NCBI RefSeq assembly: GCF_001445575.1
Contig: NZ_CP013200.1
Coordinates: 2,232,001 to 2,296,000, forward strand
Direction: 5' to 3'
DNA length: 64,000 bases
From: Arthrobacter alpinus
GTDB taxonomy: Bacteria > Actinomycetota > Actinomycetes > Actinomycetales > Micrococcaceae
Part shown: positions 45,766-55,752 of the stretch, in pieces
How the letters are laid out: the number at the start of each line of letters is the position of its first letter
Numbering within the stretch: the stretch's first letter is position 1
Program-made: the position numbers and the translations under genes
Notes under the pieces: generated by a model
What the model was told of the DNA's origin: nothing
What the model saw: only the letters and a program-made list of their open reading frames with translations
The model's database searches: none

Positions 45766-46182
45766 GTGAGCATTGAGCGCACTCTTGTCCTTGTGAAGCC
45801 CGACGGCGTGGCACGCAACCTCTCCGGTGCCGTCCTGGCCCGCATCGAAGCCAAGGGCTACACCCTGGCCGAGCTGAAGAAGGTCACAGCAACCCGTGAG
45901 CAGCTCGAGGCGCACTACGAAGAGCACGTGGGCAAGCCGTTTTACGAGCCGCTGGTTGAGTTCATGCTCTCCGGCCCGGTTGTTGCCGCGATCTTCGAGG
46001 GCCACCGCGTCATCGAAGGCTTCCGCGCGCTGGCCGGAACCACCGACCCCACCACGGCCGCTCCGGGCACCATTCGTGGCGACTTCGGCCGCGACTGGGG
46101 CCTGAAGGTTCAGCAGAACCTGGTCCACGGCTCCGATTCCGTAGAGTCCGCAGAGCGTGAGATTGGCATCTGGTTCGCCTAG
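45766..46182 (+). CDS. ndk: nucleoside-diphosphate kinase
   Basis: A 138-residue NDP kinase transferring the gamma-phosphate from ATP to other NDPs. N-terminal ERTLVLVKPDGVARN, then GPVVAAIFEG and the active-site His in NLVHGSDSVESAEREI. GTG 45766 has GGAG at 6-nt spacing and gives the family N-terminus. A REP-like palindrome and a bidirectional terminator follow. Confidence 0.96.
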   Translation: MSIERTLVLVKPDGVARNLSGAVLARIEAKGYTLAELKKVTATREQLEAHYEEHVGKPFYEPLVEFMLSGPVVAAIFEGHRVIEGFRALAGTTDPTTAAPGTIRGDFGRDWGLKVQQNLVHGSDSVESAEREIGIWFA

Positions 46183-46184
46183 TC

Positions 46185-46244
46185 CCCACGCCCTCCCAAG
46201 GAAATCCGCTGGCGCGATTTCCCGGGAACCTGGCGAGCGTGGGC
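46185..46244. repeat. 60-bp REP-like palindromic element, copy B
   Basis: Same length and end sequences (CCCAC...GTGGGC) as the copy at 13761, with matching GCTGRCGCGATTTC and GGAACCTGGC blocks. It also lies directly behind a plus-strand gene. Confidence 0.7.
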
Positions 46245-46258
46245 TCAGCCTTTAAAAA

Positions 46259-46303
46259 TGCGACGGCGGGTGGTCACCTTCAAGGTGACCACCCGCCGTC
46301 GCA
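46259..46303. terminator. bidirectional terminator between ndk and the VKOR gene
   Basis: A 20-bp perfect stem (46259-46278 with 46284-46303) around TTCAA. ATTTTTAAAG follows on the minus strand and CTTTAT on the plus strand. Confidence 0.88.
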
Positions 46304-46330
46304 CTTTATGGTGTTGCTGCGTTGTCCGCT

Positions 46331-46956
46331 TTAGCCCAAGATGGCGTACATGAAGCGGAAGAAGATGGAGGCCAGCACCGCAATGTAGAGCAAGCCTACG
46401 ATCACCCAGACCCAGCTGTTGAGGAACTTGGTCAGCGCCGGTGGGGCGGGGATGACTCCATGGTTGACGTTGCGCACAGTAATGAGGACAAAGAGCGGGA
46501 TCATCATGGCCCACACAATCATGCAGTAGGGGCACAATACGGCCAGCGTGTACAAGGCTGTAAACCAGAACCAGCACACCAAGGCCATGCCGGCTGTGAT
46601 GCCTACCTGCACGCAGATCCAGAACCAGCGGTTCATGCGTGCTCCGGCCAGCAGCACCACGCCAATGGTGATGACGACGGCAAAGGCACAGATGCCAATG
46701 AACGGATTGGGGAAGCCCAGTATGGCGGCCTCTGGGGTCTTCATGACATCTCCGCAGGAGATCCACGAGTTGAAGTCACAACTCATCACAGCGTTCGCGT
46801 CTGCATAGAGACGCAGCCGTTCCATCACGAGGGTGAAGAGGCAATCCACGCAATGGCTCCCGTGATGACCAGCAACCAGCCAAACTGTTTAGCCCGCACC
46901 ATGGCAGGTTTATCCAAATCGGCGGGATCACTGGTGGAAACATTCGTGCTGGGCAT
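46331..46956 (-). pseudogene. vitamin K epoxide reductase family protein, frameshifted
   Basis: A VKOR-like membrane oxidoreductase that reoxidises DsbA-type proteins. The N-terminus starts at ATG 46956 (MPSTNVSTSDPADLDKPAMVRAKQ) and runs through the first membrane helix to AWIAS. The rest is in another frame: FTLVMERLRLYADANAVMSCDFNSWISCGD with the loop cysteines, later LCPYCMIVW with the redox CxxC, and four membrane helices. One base is missing around 46840-46848; otherwise the halves join without a gap. AGGA precedes 46956. Either a recent inactivating mutation or a sequence error. Confidence 0.85.
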
Positions 46957-47338
46957 GGCGTCCTATTCCTGCCGAGAGGCATGATTTTGTCCTGATCGTG
47001 TCCTGATTGTAGCGTGCGATTCTTGGCGCGCCCTGCGTGAAATCGCCGCGTGGACTAGCGCGTATGAGACAATGGGTTCGGCTGGTTGGCGATCCACATG
47101 CGCCCCTCGGTCCAATGGCACGCTCACGGGCTGCTGGAGCAGAAGCTGCCTCGTGTGCAGCCATCCACCAGCCACGTTTCTCGCAAACCGTTGGCTTGTC
47201 AGAGCTTGCGCACCCGGAAGTTGGTGCGGCCTGAAAAGTAATTAGACGACTTCCGTCGACGCCCGAGGGTGTTGGCACATCGGCCGAACCTGGCACTCTA
47301 TGTGGGGGTGCCAAGTCGGCGCGAAGGTAATGCCCACA
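46957..47338. other. spacer and probable 5' leader of rne
   Basis: No gene recognised between the divergent VKOR and RNase E/G genes. The space presumably holds both promoters and a long rne leader, as is usual for RNase E genes, which control their own mRNA through the leader. I see no hairpin strong enough to define it. Confidence 0.4.
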
Positions 47339-50300
47339 ATGGAAAATGAACAGCCCACTCTAGATAACACAGATGTTGCGCAGGCAGCCCCGGCGAAGGC
47401 CAGGGCCACACGGTCCCGCCGGGCCACCTCTGCTGTGACCAGCCCCGGCGCCACCGCAGCCGCGCAGCCCGCTCCCGTTGCAGCGCCAGCTGCCTACTCA
47501 CCTGCGGCTGCCACCTCGACTGCGGGAGCCGCTCCGGTTGCCGAAGCTGCTCCGGCTCCGGCCAAGAAAGCTCCTGTTCGACGTAGCCGTGCCAAGAAGA
47601 CTCAGGCAGTTGCTGACTCAGCTGACACCGCAACCTCAGCTGGCTCACCGGCGTCAGAAGCCAACAACGCCGGCCCGTCACTGCTCGATGGCATCGCCAG
47701 TCCTGCCGCAACAGACGCCGCCGCATCAATGCCAACAACGGCACCCGTCAAAAAGACCACCCGCCGCCGCGCCAGCGCCCCCGTCACGGCACCTGTTTCG
47801 GCAGAGGTTTCCGGACAGGGCGAACTGAGCCTGGCGGGCGAAGGAGCCATTACTGAGGCTCTTGATGCTCCAGTAGCTGCAGTGGAAACCGCCCCCGCCA
47901 AGAAGGCTCCGGCCAGGCGCAGCCGGGCCGCAAAGGCTCCCGTCACCAAGGTTGCGCCCGCCGATGCTGCACCGGCCGCAGCGGCTGCTCCGGCGACTGC
48001 ACCTGAGGCAACGGCACCTGAGGCAACAGCCACCGTAGTCGAATCAGTTCCCGCCCCGGTCGAGGAAGCCACGGCTCCTCGTGCTGGCCGGACCAGGACG
48101 ACGGCACGCCGCGCCGCCGCGAAGGCTGGCGCCCCTGCCACTGCCTCCACTGCTGCTGCCCAGACTCAGATTCCGGTCACCACGGTCACCACGGTAGCCG
48201 CTGAGGCCGGCGATGACGCTGATGTTCCTGCCGTAGAGCTTGCAGTCACCGCTCCCAAGAACACGCGTGGCCGCCGCCGCACCGCATCCAAGGCGGCCGG
48301 CCCCGCCATGTCGGAACCCGAAGCATCCACAGCACCCACAGCAGCAGCGGAAACCGTAGCACCCGCAGAAACAACAGAGCAGACTCCCGTCGCTGACGTA
48401 GCATCCGCTGATCAGCAGGCTCCCAGCGCCTCGAGCAATGCGGATGCGCCCGTGACTGAGTCCCTGTTCAAGGCCCCTGACACCGGCATCTCGGCACTGT
48501 TCCTGGCTCCGGACATGAGCCTGGCCGTACCGGCCGCTACAGCCAGCTCCGCTCAAAATGGCGCTGACGGCGAAGCTGAGCAGAGTGCCGATTCTGAGCA
48601 GCGCGGCCGCTCCCGGAACCGTAACCGCCGCCCTCGCAGCAATGACGCTGACGCCGTCGAAAGTTCTGACGAAACGGATGCCCCTGACGATGACAACGAT
48701 GGTGCCGACGACGGCGTGACCTCGCGTCGCCGCCGTCGTCGCCGCCGTGGTGATGCAGATCTGGAACTGACAGGTGGCAGCGATGAGGATCCGCCCAACA
48801 CCGTCACCCGCGTCCGCGCACCTCGCATTCCTGCCGAGACCGGCGCCAGCGCTTCCAACCGTGTGACGAGCCTGCGCGGCTCCACCAGACTGGAAGCAAA
48901 GAAGCAGCGTCGCCGCGACTCGCGTGACTCCGGCCGCCGTCGTACAGTCATCACCGAAGCCGAGTTCTTGGCCCGCCGCGAATCCGTGGACCGTGTCATG
49001 GTGGTTCGTCAGGCTGATGACAGGATCCAGATTGGTGTCTTGGAAGATGGCATCCTGGCCGAGCACTTCGTCTCCAAGACGCAGCAGGATTCGCTGATTG
49101 GCAACGTGTACCTGGGCAAGGTTCAGAACGTGCTGCCCAGCATGGAAGCCGCGTTCGTTGACATTGGCCGCGGCCGCAACGCCGTCTTGTACGCCGGTGA
49201 AGTGGACTGGGACGCCGCTGATCTCAAGGGTCAGCCGCGCCGCATTGAGAACGCGCTGAAGTCGGGCGATTCGGTTCTAGTGCAGGTCTCCAAAGACCCA
49301 GTTGGTCACAAGGGTGCCCGCCTGACAAGCCAGATCTCACTGCCCGGACGCTACCTGGTATTCGTACCCGGCGGTTCCATGACAGGGATCTCCCGCAAAC
49401 TTCCCGATGTGGAGCGGAACCGCCTCAAGCGCGTGTTGAAGGACCACCTGCCCGAAAATGCTGGCGTCATTGTGCGCACGGCTGCCGAGGGTGCCAGCGA
49501 GGAAGAGCTCACGAACGATATTAACCGTCTGCGTGCACAGTGGGCCGGAATCAACGAGCGCGCCACCTCACACAAGACCCTCGCCCCGGAAATGCTTTAT
49601 GGCGAACCTGATCTGACCATCAAGGTGGTCCGTGACGTCTTCAACGAGGACTTCTCCAAGCTGGTCGTCTCCGGTGAGGACGCTTGGGACACCATCGAGG
49701 CCTACGTGACCTACGTGGCCCCGGATCTGCTGGACCGTTTGGAAAAGTGGAGCAAGTCCGAGGATATCTTTGCCGCTCACCGCATTGATGAGCAGATCAA
49801 CAAGGCCTTGGAACGCAAGGTCTTCCTGCCCTCGGGTGGCTCATTGGTCATTGACCGTACCGAAGCCATGACAGTGGTTGACGTCAACACGGGCAAGTTC
49901 ACCGGATCCGGTGGCAACCTGGAAGAGACCGTCACCAAGAACAACCTGGAAGCTGCTGAAGAGGTGGTTCGTCAGCTGCGCCTGCGCGACATTGGTGGCA
50001 TCATCGTCATTGACTTCATCGACATGGTGTTGGAATCCAACCGTGATCTCGTCTTGCGTCGCCTGGTCGAGTGCTTGGGCCGTGACCGGACCAAGCACCA
50101 GGTGGCCGAGGTGACCAGCCTGGGTCTGGTCCAGATGACGCGTAAGCGCATGGGTACCGGTCTGTTGGAAGTCTTTGGCGAGCTGTGCCCGTCCTGTGCT
50201 GGCCGCGGCATGGTCACGCATGAGATTCCCGTAGAGCACCGCCGCACGCATTCCCCAGCCGTGGAAGCAGCTGCAGCTCACACTCACGCACCGAAGGTGG

Positions 50301-51016
50301 AGCAGCGCGAACCCGAGCGTTCAGCCAACCGGTCAACTCGCAGCGAACGCAAGCGCAACCGCAACCGCGGCCAGCAGGGCGAATCGAGTGAGACGGCGCA
50401 GGAATCAGTCGTTGCTCCGTTAGCTGTTCCTGCTTCCGGTCACGAGGAGCTCTCCGACGCTGCCAAGGCACAAAAGGCCCACGAAGCCCGCACCGCCCTG
50501 GCCAACATTGCCGCAGCTGCTGCCGCCACGCACCATGAACACGTCAAGGTGCAGGAGCAGGCTGTTGGCGAGGGTGCCTCGCAGCGTGTCGATCAGCAGG
50601 AAACCTCCGACGCCGCCACCCTCACCTTTGGTGGGGAGGCCATTGAGCTGCCCCGAGGGCACCGCAGCGAAAGCAGTGGTTTCGCCCAGCCGAACAATGC
50701 CGATCAGGCAGCCGCATTGGCTGATCTGACGCAGGCGCTGGATCAGCTGGCCGCGCCCGGTCACGAGCCGGACCACGAGGGTAGTGAGCCCGGAGGCAAC
50801 CGTTCACGCGCCCGCCGAGGCCGCCGCAACCGCAGCGCCCGCAGTGCACAGGGTGGAGCTGACATGAGCGTGGAGACCATTGAAACCCCGGCAGCCGGCC
50901 AGGGTTCTGTGACGCACAGCAGCACCGTGAGCGCAGCTGCAGCACCGGCAGCCGCCGTCAAGAAGAACGCCGAGCCCATCATCTTGGGTGTAGGGGTACC
51001 GGCCTCCGAGCTCTAA
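47339..51016 (+). CDS. rne: ribonuclease E/G family protein
   Basis: A ~1225-residue endoribonuclease. The first ~500 residues are Ala/Pro/Glu-rich and disordered, with recurring basic blocks such as KKAPVRRSRAKK (~75), KKAPARRSRAAK (~187) and SRRRRRRRRGD (~461). The catalytic half starts near 545: S1 domain (IGNVYLGKVQNVLPSMEAAFVDIG), catalytic Asp in DVNTGK (~848) and IDFIDM (~890), zinc link CPSCAGRG (~950). A Glu/Ala-rich tail with further basic patches ends the protein. It starts bulk mRNA decay and processes rRNA. Start options are ATG 47330 and 47339; AAGG spacing favours 47339. Confidence 0.93.
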   Translation: MENEQPTLDNTDVAQAAPAKARATRSRRATSAVTSPGATAAAQPAPVAAPAAYSPAAATSTAGAAPVAEAAPAPAKKAPVRRSRAKKTQAVADSADTATSAGSPASEANNAGPSLLDGIASPAATDAAASMPTTAPVKKTTRRRASAPVTAPVSAEVSGQGELSLAGEGAITEALDAPVAAVETAPAKKAPARRSRAAKAPVTKVAPADAAPAAAAAPATAPEATAPEATATVVESVPAPVEEATAPRAGRTRTTARRAAAKAGAPATASTAAAQTQIPVTTVTTVAAEAGDDADVPAVELAVTAPKNTRGRRRTASKAAGPAMSEPEASTAPTAAAETVAPAETTEQTPVADVASADQQAPSASSNADAPVTESLFKAPDTGISALFLAPDMSLAVPAATASSAQNGADGEAEQSADSEQRGRSRNRNRRPRSNDADAVESSDETDAPDDDNDGADDGVTSRRRRRRRRGDADLELTGGSDEDPPNTVTRVRAPRIPAETGASASNRVTSLRGSTRLEAKKQRRRDSRDSGRRRTVITEAEFLARRESVDRVMVVRQADDRIQIGVLEDGILAEHFVSKTQQDSLIGNVYLGKVQNVLPSMEAAFVDIGRGRNAVLYAGEVDWDAADLKGQPRRIENALKSGDSVLVQVSKDPVGHKGARLTSQISLPGRYLVFVPGGSMTGISRKLPDVERNRLKRVLKDHLPENAGVIVRTAAEGASEEELTNDINRLRAQWAGINERATSHKTLAPEMLYGEPDLTIKVVRDVFNEDFSKLVVSGEDAWDTIEAYVTYVAPDLLDRLEKWSKSEDIFAAHRIDEQINKALERKVFLPSGGSLVIDRTEAMTVVDVNTGKFTGSGGNLEETVTKNNLEAAEEVVRQLRLRDIGGIIVIDFIDMVLESNRDLVLRRLVECLGRDRTKHQVAEVTSLGLVQMTRKRMGTGLLEVFGELCPSCAGRGMVTHEIPVEHRRTHSPAVEAAAAHTHAPKVEQREPERSANRSTRSERKRNRNRGQQGESSETAQESVVAPLAVPASGHEELSDAAKAQKAHEARTALANIAAAAAATHHEHVKVQEQAVGEGASQRVDQQETSDAATLTFGGEAIELPRGHRSESSGFAQPNNADQAAALADLTQALDQLAAPGHEPDHEGSEPGGNRSRARRGRRNRSARSAQGGADMSVETIETPAAGQGSVTHSSTVSAAAAPAAAVKKNAEPIILGVGVPASEL

Positions 51017-51030
51017 GAACTCAGGCCCCT

Positions 51031-51107
51031 ACTGGCCCGCAGCAGTGATGCGAACTAGACGCTCCTAAGCGTATTGTTCGCATCACAGCTGCGGGCCAGT
51101 TTTGTTT
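51031..51107 (+). terminator. terminator of rne with a 24/25-bp stem
   Basis: 51031-51055 (ACTGGCCCGCAGC...) pairs with 51076-51100 with a single A-A mismatch, an inner ACGCT/AGCGT extends it, and TTTTGTTT follows. Confidence 0.9.
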
Positions 51108-51187
51108 CCTGGCTTCATGAGCCGGTTTCCTACGCTGGTGACGTGACATGTTTTCTTGGGGCAGTACCTTTCCGGTTAGTGTGGAGT

Positions 51188-51266
51188 GCGACACGGGGTG
51201 CCAGGCCATTAGGGCCGGCTGAGACAATACCCGTTGAACCTGCCCGGTTAGCACCGGCGAAGGGAT
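51188..51266 (+). promoter_or_regulatory. TPP riboswitch
   Basis: Conserved blocks in order: ACGGGGTGCC, GGCTGAGA, ATACCCGTTGAACCTG, GTTAGCACCGGCGAAGGGA. The 3' strand GAAGGGA (51259-51265) is also the ribosome-binding site of the ATG at 51273, so thiamine pyrophosphate binding should block translation. Confidence 0.95.
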
Positions 51267-51272
51267 GTCCTG

Positions 51273-52952
51273 ATGAACACCACTGCAATTTTTTCACCTG
51301 CTCCGCCACCAGCCGCTTTACCTGCTCTTTCACTTGATTACCCAGCTCCCAGCGAGGCAACGGACCAGCAGCCGCTGCCGGTCAAACATCCGCGAGTGTT
51401 GAGCATTGCCGGCTCCGACCCGTCCGGAGGGGCCGGAATCCAAGCTGACATCAAGGCCATCTCAGCCCACGGTGGTTATGCCATGGCAGCCGTCACCGCA
51501 CTGACGGCCCAAAATACGCGCGGCGTCCAAGACATTCACGTGCCGCCGGTGGAGTTTCTTCGTGCACAGCTGGATGCACTGTCGGAGGACATCACCATTG
51601 ACGCCGTGAAGATCGGCATGCTGGGCACCGCTGCGGTGATGACAGCGGTAGGGGAGTGGCTGGGCCGAACCCAGCCTCCCGTCGTCGTGCTTGATCCTGT
51701 GATGGTGGCCACCAGCGGGGATCAGCTCATGGATCCTGCGGCACGCACCGCCATGGTGGGGCTGCTCAAGCGGGTGCATCTGGTCACACCAAACCTTCCC
51801 GAGCTCGGCGTGCTGCTGGGCAAACCAGTGGCCACCAGCTGGGCGGAAGCCCTGGCGCAGGGCAAGGAGCTGGCGGCTGCGCACCACGTTCGGGTACTCG
51901 TCAAGGGCGGGCATCTGCCGGGCCCCGACTGTCCGGATGCCCTGATAACGCTCGATGGCACTGTGGAAGAATTCCATGCTCGGCGGATTGACACGCCCAA
52001 CACGCACGGGACGGGATGTTCGTTCTCCGCAGCGGTGGCGGCGTTGCAGGCTCGGTGCGGCGATTGGGGTATGAGTGTCCGGCATGCAAAAGACTGGCTT
52101 GTCCAGGCCTTGGAAACGTCACAGGAACTAAGCATTGGCGGCGGACCGGGACCCGTTAACCATTTGAATGAGCTGTGGGCCAGTGCCGCGCCGCGAATGG
52201 ACAGCTTCAGTGCGGAGCTCTGGGCCGATTGCGCCGAGCAGCGTGCGGCCATCATGGAACTCGATTTCATCAAGGAACTTGCTGCAGGCACGCTGTCCCG
52301 GCACCACTTTGCGTACTATCTGGCTCAGGATGCGCTGTATCTGGTTACTTATTCAAGGGTTCTGGCCAGAGCCAGTGCCCTGGCTCCCACCGAGGCGGAG
52401 CAAAAGTTCTGGGCCGGCGGGGCGCAAAACTGCCTTGAAGTGGAGGCCTCGCTGCACCGCGACTGGCTCAGCAGCTACTCCGTGGCCCCCTCCGGGACGG
52501 CACAAGCAGCCACTTCCGGGACGGCACAAGCAGCCACTGCCGGGACGGCCCAGAGCGCTTCGGCGCCAGGGCCCGTCACCAAACACTATGTGGATCACCT
52601 GCAGGGGGTGGCTTTTTCTGGAAGCTACGCAGAAGTGGTGGCCGCCGTACTGCCTTGCTACTGGCTTTATGCGGAAGTGGGTCGCGTGCTGCATGCCGAC
52701 TATGTTGCCTTTTCCAGCGAGAACTCTCACGAGCACCCCTACGGCGCGTGGCTGCAAAGCTATGCCGGTGACGATTTCGCGCAAGCCACACGAACCGCTG
52801 TGCGCATCATGGACGGCGCGGCCCGGCGCGGTTCTGCGCGGGATCGGGCCGGCATGAAAGCTGCCTTTGCCCATTCTGCACAGTACGAGTTGGACTTCTT
52901 TGCAGCCCCGCATACCCATGCGCCAGAGCCGATTGGAGCCCTTGGTGATTAA
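51273..52952 (+). CDS. thiD: ThiD-TenA fusion (HMP/HMP-P kinase with thiaminase II-like domain)
   Basis: A 559-residue two-domain thiamine enzyme. Residues ~40-290 are a hydroxymethylpyrimidine(-phosphate) kinase: IAGSDPSGGAGIQADIK and the anion hole DTPNTHGTGCSFSAA. Residues ~310-555 are TenA/thiaminase II-like with active-site LPCYWLYAEVG (~461) and SSENSHEHPYGAWL; TenA proteins recycle the pyrimidine from damaged thiamine. The fusion links salvage to phosphorylation. A linker in the TenA half (~406-430) has 8-residue repeats SGTAQAAT from 24-bp DNA repeats. Controlled by the upstream TPP riboswitch. The ~40 N-terminal residues are extra. Confidence 0.93.
   Translation: MNTTAIFSPAPPPAALPALSLDYPAPSEATDQQPLPVKHPRVLSIAGSDPSGGAGIQADIKAISAHGGYAMAAVTALTAQNTRGVQDIHVPPVEFLRAQLDALSEDITIDAVKIGMLGTAAVMTAVGEWLGRTQPPVVVLDPVMVATSGDQLMDPAARTAMVGLLKRVHLVTPNLPELGVLLGKPVATSWAEALAQGKELAAAHHVRVLVKGGHLPGPDCPDALITLDGTVEEFHARRIDTPNTHGTGCSFSAAVAALQARCGDWGMSVRHAKDWLVQALETSQELSIGGGPGPVNHLNELWASAAPRMDSFSAELWADCAEQRAAIMELDFIKELAAGTLSRHHFAYYLAQDALYLVTYSRVLARASALAPTEAEQKFWAGGAQNCLEVEASLHRDWLSSYSVAPSGTAQAATSGTAQAATAGTAQSASAPGPVTKHYVDHLQGVAFSGSYAEVVAAVLPCYWLYAEVGRVLHADYVAFSSENSHEHPYGAWLQSYAGDDFAQATRTAVRIMDGAARRGSARDRAGMKAAFAHSAQYELDFFAAPHTHAPEPIGALGD
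52491..52558 (+). repeat. 24-bp coding repeats in the thiD-tenA gene
   Basis: TCCGGGACGGCACAAGCAGC followed by CACT occurs twice exactly in tandem, then a third diverged unit begins GCCGGGACGGCCCAG. They encode SGTAQAAT-type repeats. Confidence 0.9.
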
Positions 52953-53349
52953 CACCACCTGCCACTTCTGTAAAAAACTGGCGAGTTTTGACCTCAAATG
53001 CACGTTTCCCGCCAGAGTCGCGCTAAAGTAACTTAGTACGATTCCACGGAACGCAGTAGCCAAGGGTTGAAATGAAAGTTTCGCCCCAAGGTGTGCACGG
53101 ACCAAGGAATCAGTCTCATTTGCCCCCGGAGCCAGAATTAGCGTATTCTTGATCTTCGGTGCTTACGCCAACACCTAGGGCAACCACTCCATGGTAGAAC
53201 TCCATTGAGGTCCACGGCGTTGAGGCACATAGTATGCACCCCGTACTTGTTCATTCTTGAACTGCGGCGCATGCGGTTGGTGAGGATCAATCATGATCCA
53301 AGCCGGCATAAAAACTTTGTAATAAACGTCGAGAGAAGTGAGTTCCCCA
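52953..53349. other. leader and promoter region of rplU-rpmA
   Basis: No gene is seen. A possible promoter is TTGAGG (53205) and TAGTAT (53230) with a somewhat long 19-bp spacer. A small hairpin GGATCA/TGATCC lies at 53284-53299. A ribosomal-protein leader is plausible, but I recognise no known leader motif. Confidence 0.35.
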
Positions 53350-53658
53350 GTGGTGTACGCGATTGTCCGCGCAGGCGGCCGTCAAGAAAAGGTTTCCGTA
53401 GGAGACCACGTGACCATGAACCGCGTCCCCGGTGGAGTTGGCAGCACGCTTGAGCTGCCCGCTTTGCTCTTGGTTGATGGTGACAAGCTCACCACAGCCG
53501 CGAAGGACCTGGCTAATGTGAAGGTTACGGCTGAGAAGTTGGAGGATCTTCGTGGACCGAAGATCGTCATCCAGAAGTTCAAGAACAAGACCGGCTACAA
53601 GAAGCGTCAGGGTCACCGTCAGGAACTGTCCAAGGTCAAGATCACCTCAATCGCTTAA
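53350..53658 (+). CDS. rplU: 50S ribosomal protein L21
   Basis: A 102-residue L21: [18 protein letters not shown] at the start, [13 protein letters not shown] in the middle, and [15 protein letters not shown] near the C-terminus. The frame is open to GTG 53338, but family proteins start (M)VYAIV, and GAAGTGAG fits GTG 53350. L27 follows after 58 bp, the usual pair. Confidence 0.96.
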   Translation: MVYAIVRAGGRQEKVSVGDHVTMNRVPGGVGSTLELPALLLVDGDKLTTAAKDLANVKVTAEKLEDLRGPKIVIQKFKNKTGYKKRQGHRQELSKVKITSIA

Positions 53659-53716
53659 TAAGCGCTGACGGTTCGATCCACTTAGATACTTTTAGTAAAA
53701 AGGCAGGCATTTTCAA

Positions 53717-53974
53717 ATGGCACATAAAAAGGGTGCGAGTTCCACTCGCAACGGTCGTGACTCCAACGCTCAGTACCTGGGCGTAAAGCGCTTCGGCGGT
53801 CAGGTTGTCAAGGCTGGCGAAATCATCGTTCGCCAGCGCGGCACTCACTTCCACCCCGGCGTTAGCGTCGGCCGTGGCAAGGACGACACGCTGTTCGCAT
53901 TGGACGCAGGCGCAGTTGAGTTCGGCACACGTCGTGGACGTCGTGTTGTAAACATCGTTGCAGCTACGGTCTAA
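53717..53974 (+). CDS. rpmA: 50S ribosomal protein L27
   Basis: An 85-residue L27 at the peptidyl transferase centre: [39 protein letters not shown] and [16 protein letters not shown]. The N-terminus starts directly MAHKKG, so no leader peptide is cleaved, unlike in Staphylococcus. Confidence 0.97.
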   Translation: MAHKKGASSTRNGRDSNAQYLGVKRFGGQVVKAGEIIVRQRGTHFHPGVSVGRGKDDTLFALDAGAVEFGTRRGRRVVNIVAATV

Positions 53975-53985
53975 TACCAAAGCTT

Positions 53986-54026
53986 TTGTCAGTGGAGCGG
54001 GCCGCATGGCTCGCTCCACTGGCTTT
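53986..54026 (+). terminator. terminator after rpmA
   Basis: CAGTGGAGCG (53989-53998) pairs with CGCTCCACTG (54011-54020), followed by GCTTTT. Confidence 0.8.
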
Positions 54027-54135
54027 TAACACCAGTATTTTTTATTGATCAGCGGCGCCGACCGGAAATGGTGCGCCCGCTAAGTAGCGGACTAGAATTA
54101 GTCCGCAGTAGCAAGTTCTATTCAAGGAGATTTCA

Positions 54136-55752
54136 GTGGCCAGCTTTGTTGACCGGGTTGTTTTGCACGTATCCGGCGGGACTGGCGGCCACGGCTGCGT
54201 CTCAGTTCACAGCGAAAAATTCAAACCGTTGGGCGGGCCCGACGGCGGCAAGGGCGGCGATGGCGGTAGTGTCACCTTCCGTGTCAGCGACCAGACCACC
54301 ACTTTGCTTGACTTCCACCATGCACCCCACCGTCGCGGCGGCAACGGCCAGCCCGGCATGGGTGACTGGCGCGACGGCAAGGACGGAAATTCGCTGATCC
54401 TTGAAGTTCCCGACGGCACGGTCATCAAAGACCGGGACGGCAATGTCCTTGCCGACCTCGTGGGCATCGGCACAGAGTACATCGCTGCCGCCGGTGGTCA
54501 GGGCGGGCTCGGTAACAATGCCCTGTCCTCACTGAAGCGCAAAGCCCCGGGCTTCGCCCTGTTGGGTATTGCAGGCACAGAGGCCGACATTGTCCTTGAG
54601 CTGAAGTCCATTGCGGACATTGCCTTGGTTGGATTCCCGTCTGCCGGCAAGTCCAGCCTCATCGCTTCTATGTCTGCTGCGCGGCCCAAGATTGCCGACT
54701 ACCCCTTCACCACCCTGATCCCCAACTTGGGTGTTGTCCAGGCCGGCGACGTCCGCTTCACCATGGCCGACGTTCCGGGCCTGATTGAGGGTGCCAGCGA
54801 AGGCAAGGGCCTGGGCCACAACTTCCTGCGCCACGTGGAGCGTTGCGCCGCAATTGTGCACGTCCTTGACTGCGCAGCACTCGAGGCCGACCGCGATCCC
54901 ATCACCGACCTCGCCATCATTGAGCGCGAACTCGACCAGTACGACGTCGACATGAGCTTCGCGGGAACCGACGGTGACGTGGTACCCCTGAACGCGCGAC
55001 CCCGTCTGATCGCACTGAACAAGGTAGATTCACCGGACGGCCGCGACATGGCCGGATTCGTCAAGGCGGACTTGGAAGCCCGCGGCTACCGTGTCTTCGA
55101 AGTCTCCGCGGCAAGCCATGAGGGCCTGAAGCAACTTGGCTTCGCGATGGCGGAAATTGTCATGGCAGCACGCAAGGCCCTTTCCGATGCCCCCGCTAAG
55201 GTCACCCCCGTGGTTCTGCGGCCCCGTGCAGTCAACGAATCATCCTTCACCATTCACCGCGAAGAGCGCAACCTGTCTCCGTTGTTCCGCGTTCGCGGTG
55301 AAAAGCCTGAGCGTTGGGTTGAGCAGACCGATTTCCAGAACGAGGAAGCCATTGGCTACCTGGCAGACCGGCTGGCGAAGGCCGGCGTCGAGAAGGAACT
55401 CTTCAGGATCGGTGCCACACCCGGGGACACCGTGGTCATCGGTGGCGACAACGGTATGGTCTTCGACTGGGAGCCCACCATGATGGGTGGAGCCGAGCAC
55501 TTGGCCGCTCCGCGAGGCACCGACCTCCGTCTGCTCGACTTGGGCGATCGCCCCACACGTTCACAAAAGCGTCAGGAACAGCAGGAGCGTCGCGACGCCA
55601 AGGCTGCGGCCCGCGCCGAGCTGGAAACTGAGCGCAAGGCCGGCATCTGGACCGAGCTTAGCGATAACCGGACCACCAGTGAGGCGCACAGCATTGCAGC
55701 CGAACTGGCAGCTGAGGGTGAGTCCGACGACACAGGTGCAGCACAGAACTAA
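54136..55752 (+). CDS. obg: GTPase ObgE/CgtA
   Basis: A 538-residue Obg GTPase in 50S assembly and stress control. The glycine-rich Obg domain is first ([32 protein letters not shown]), then the G domain: G1 GFPSAGKSS (~166), switch [18 protein letters not shown] (~211), NKVD (~294). The OCT domain follows (~360-450), and the end is a charged Ala/Glu/Arg tail typical of actinobacteria. GTG 54136 has AAGGAG upstream. Coupled to proB by TAATG. Confidence 0.96.
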   Translation: MASFVDRVVLHVSGGTGGHGCVSVHSEKFKPLGGPDGGKGGDGGSVTFRVSDQTTTLLDFHHAPHRRGGNGQPGMGDWRDGKDGNSLILEVPDGTVIKDRDGNVLADLVGIGTEYIAAAGGQGGLGNNALSSLKRKAPGFALLGIAGTEADIVLELKSIADIALVGFPSAGKSSLIASMSAARPKIADYPFTTLIPNLGVVQAGDVRFTMADVPGLIEGASEGKGLGHNFLRHVERCAAIVHVLDCAALEADRDPITDLAIIERELDQYDVDMSFAGTDGDVVPLNARPRLIALNKVDSPDGRDMAGFVKADLEARGYRVFEVSAASHEGLKQLGFAMAEIVMAARKALSDAPAKVTPVVLRPRAVNESSFTIHREERNLSPLFRVRGEKPERWVEQTDFQNEEAIGYLADRLAKAGVEKELFRIGATPGDTVVIGGDNGMVFDWEPTMMGGAEHLAAPRGTDLRLLDLGDRPTRSQKRQEQQERRDAKAAARAELETERKAGIWTELSDNRTTSEAHSIAAELAAEGESDDTGAAQN

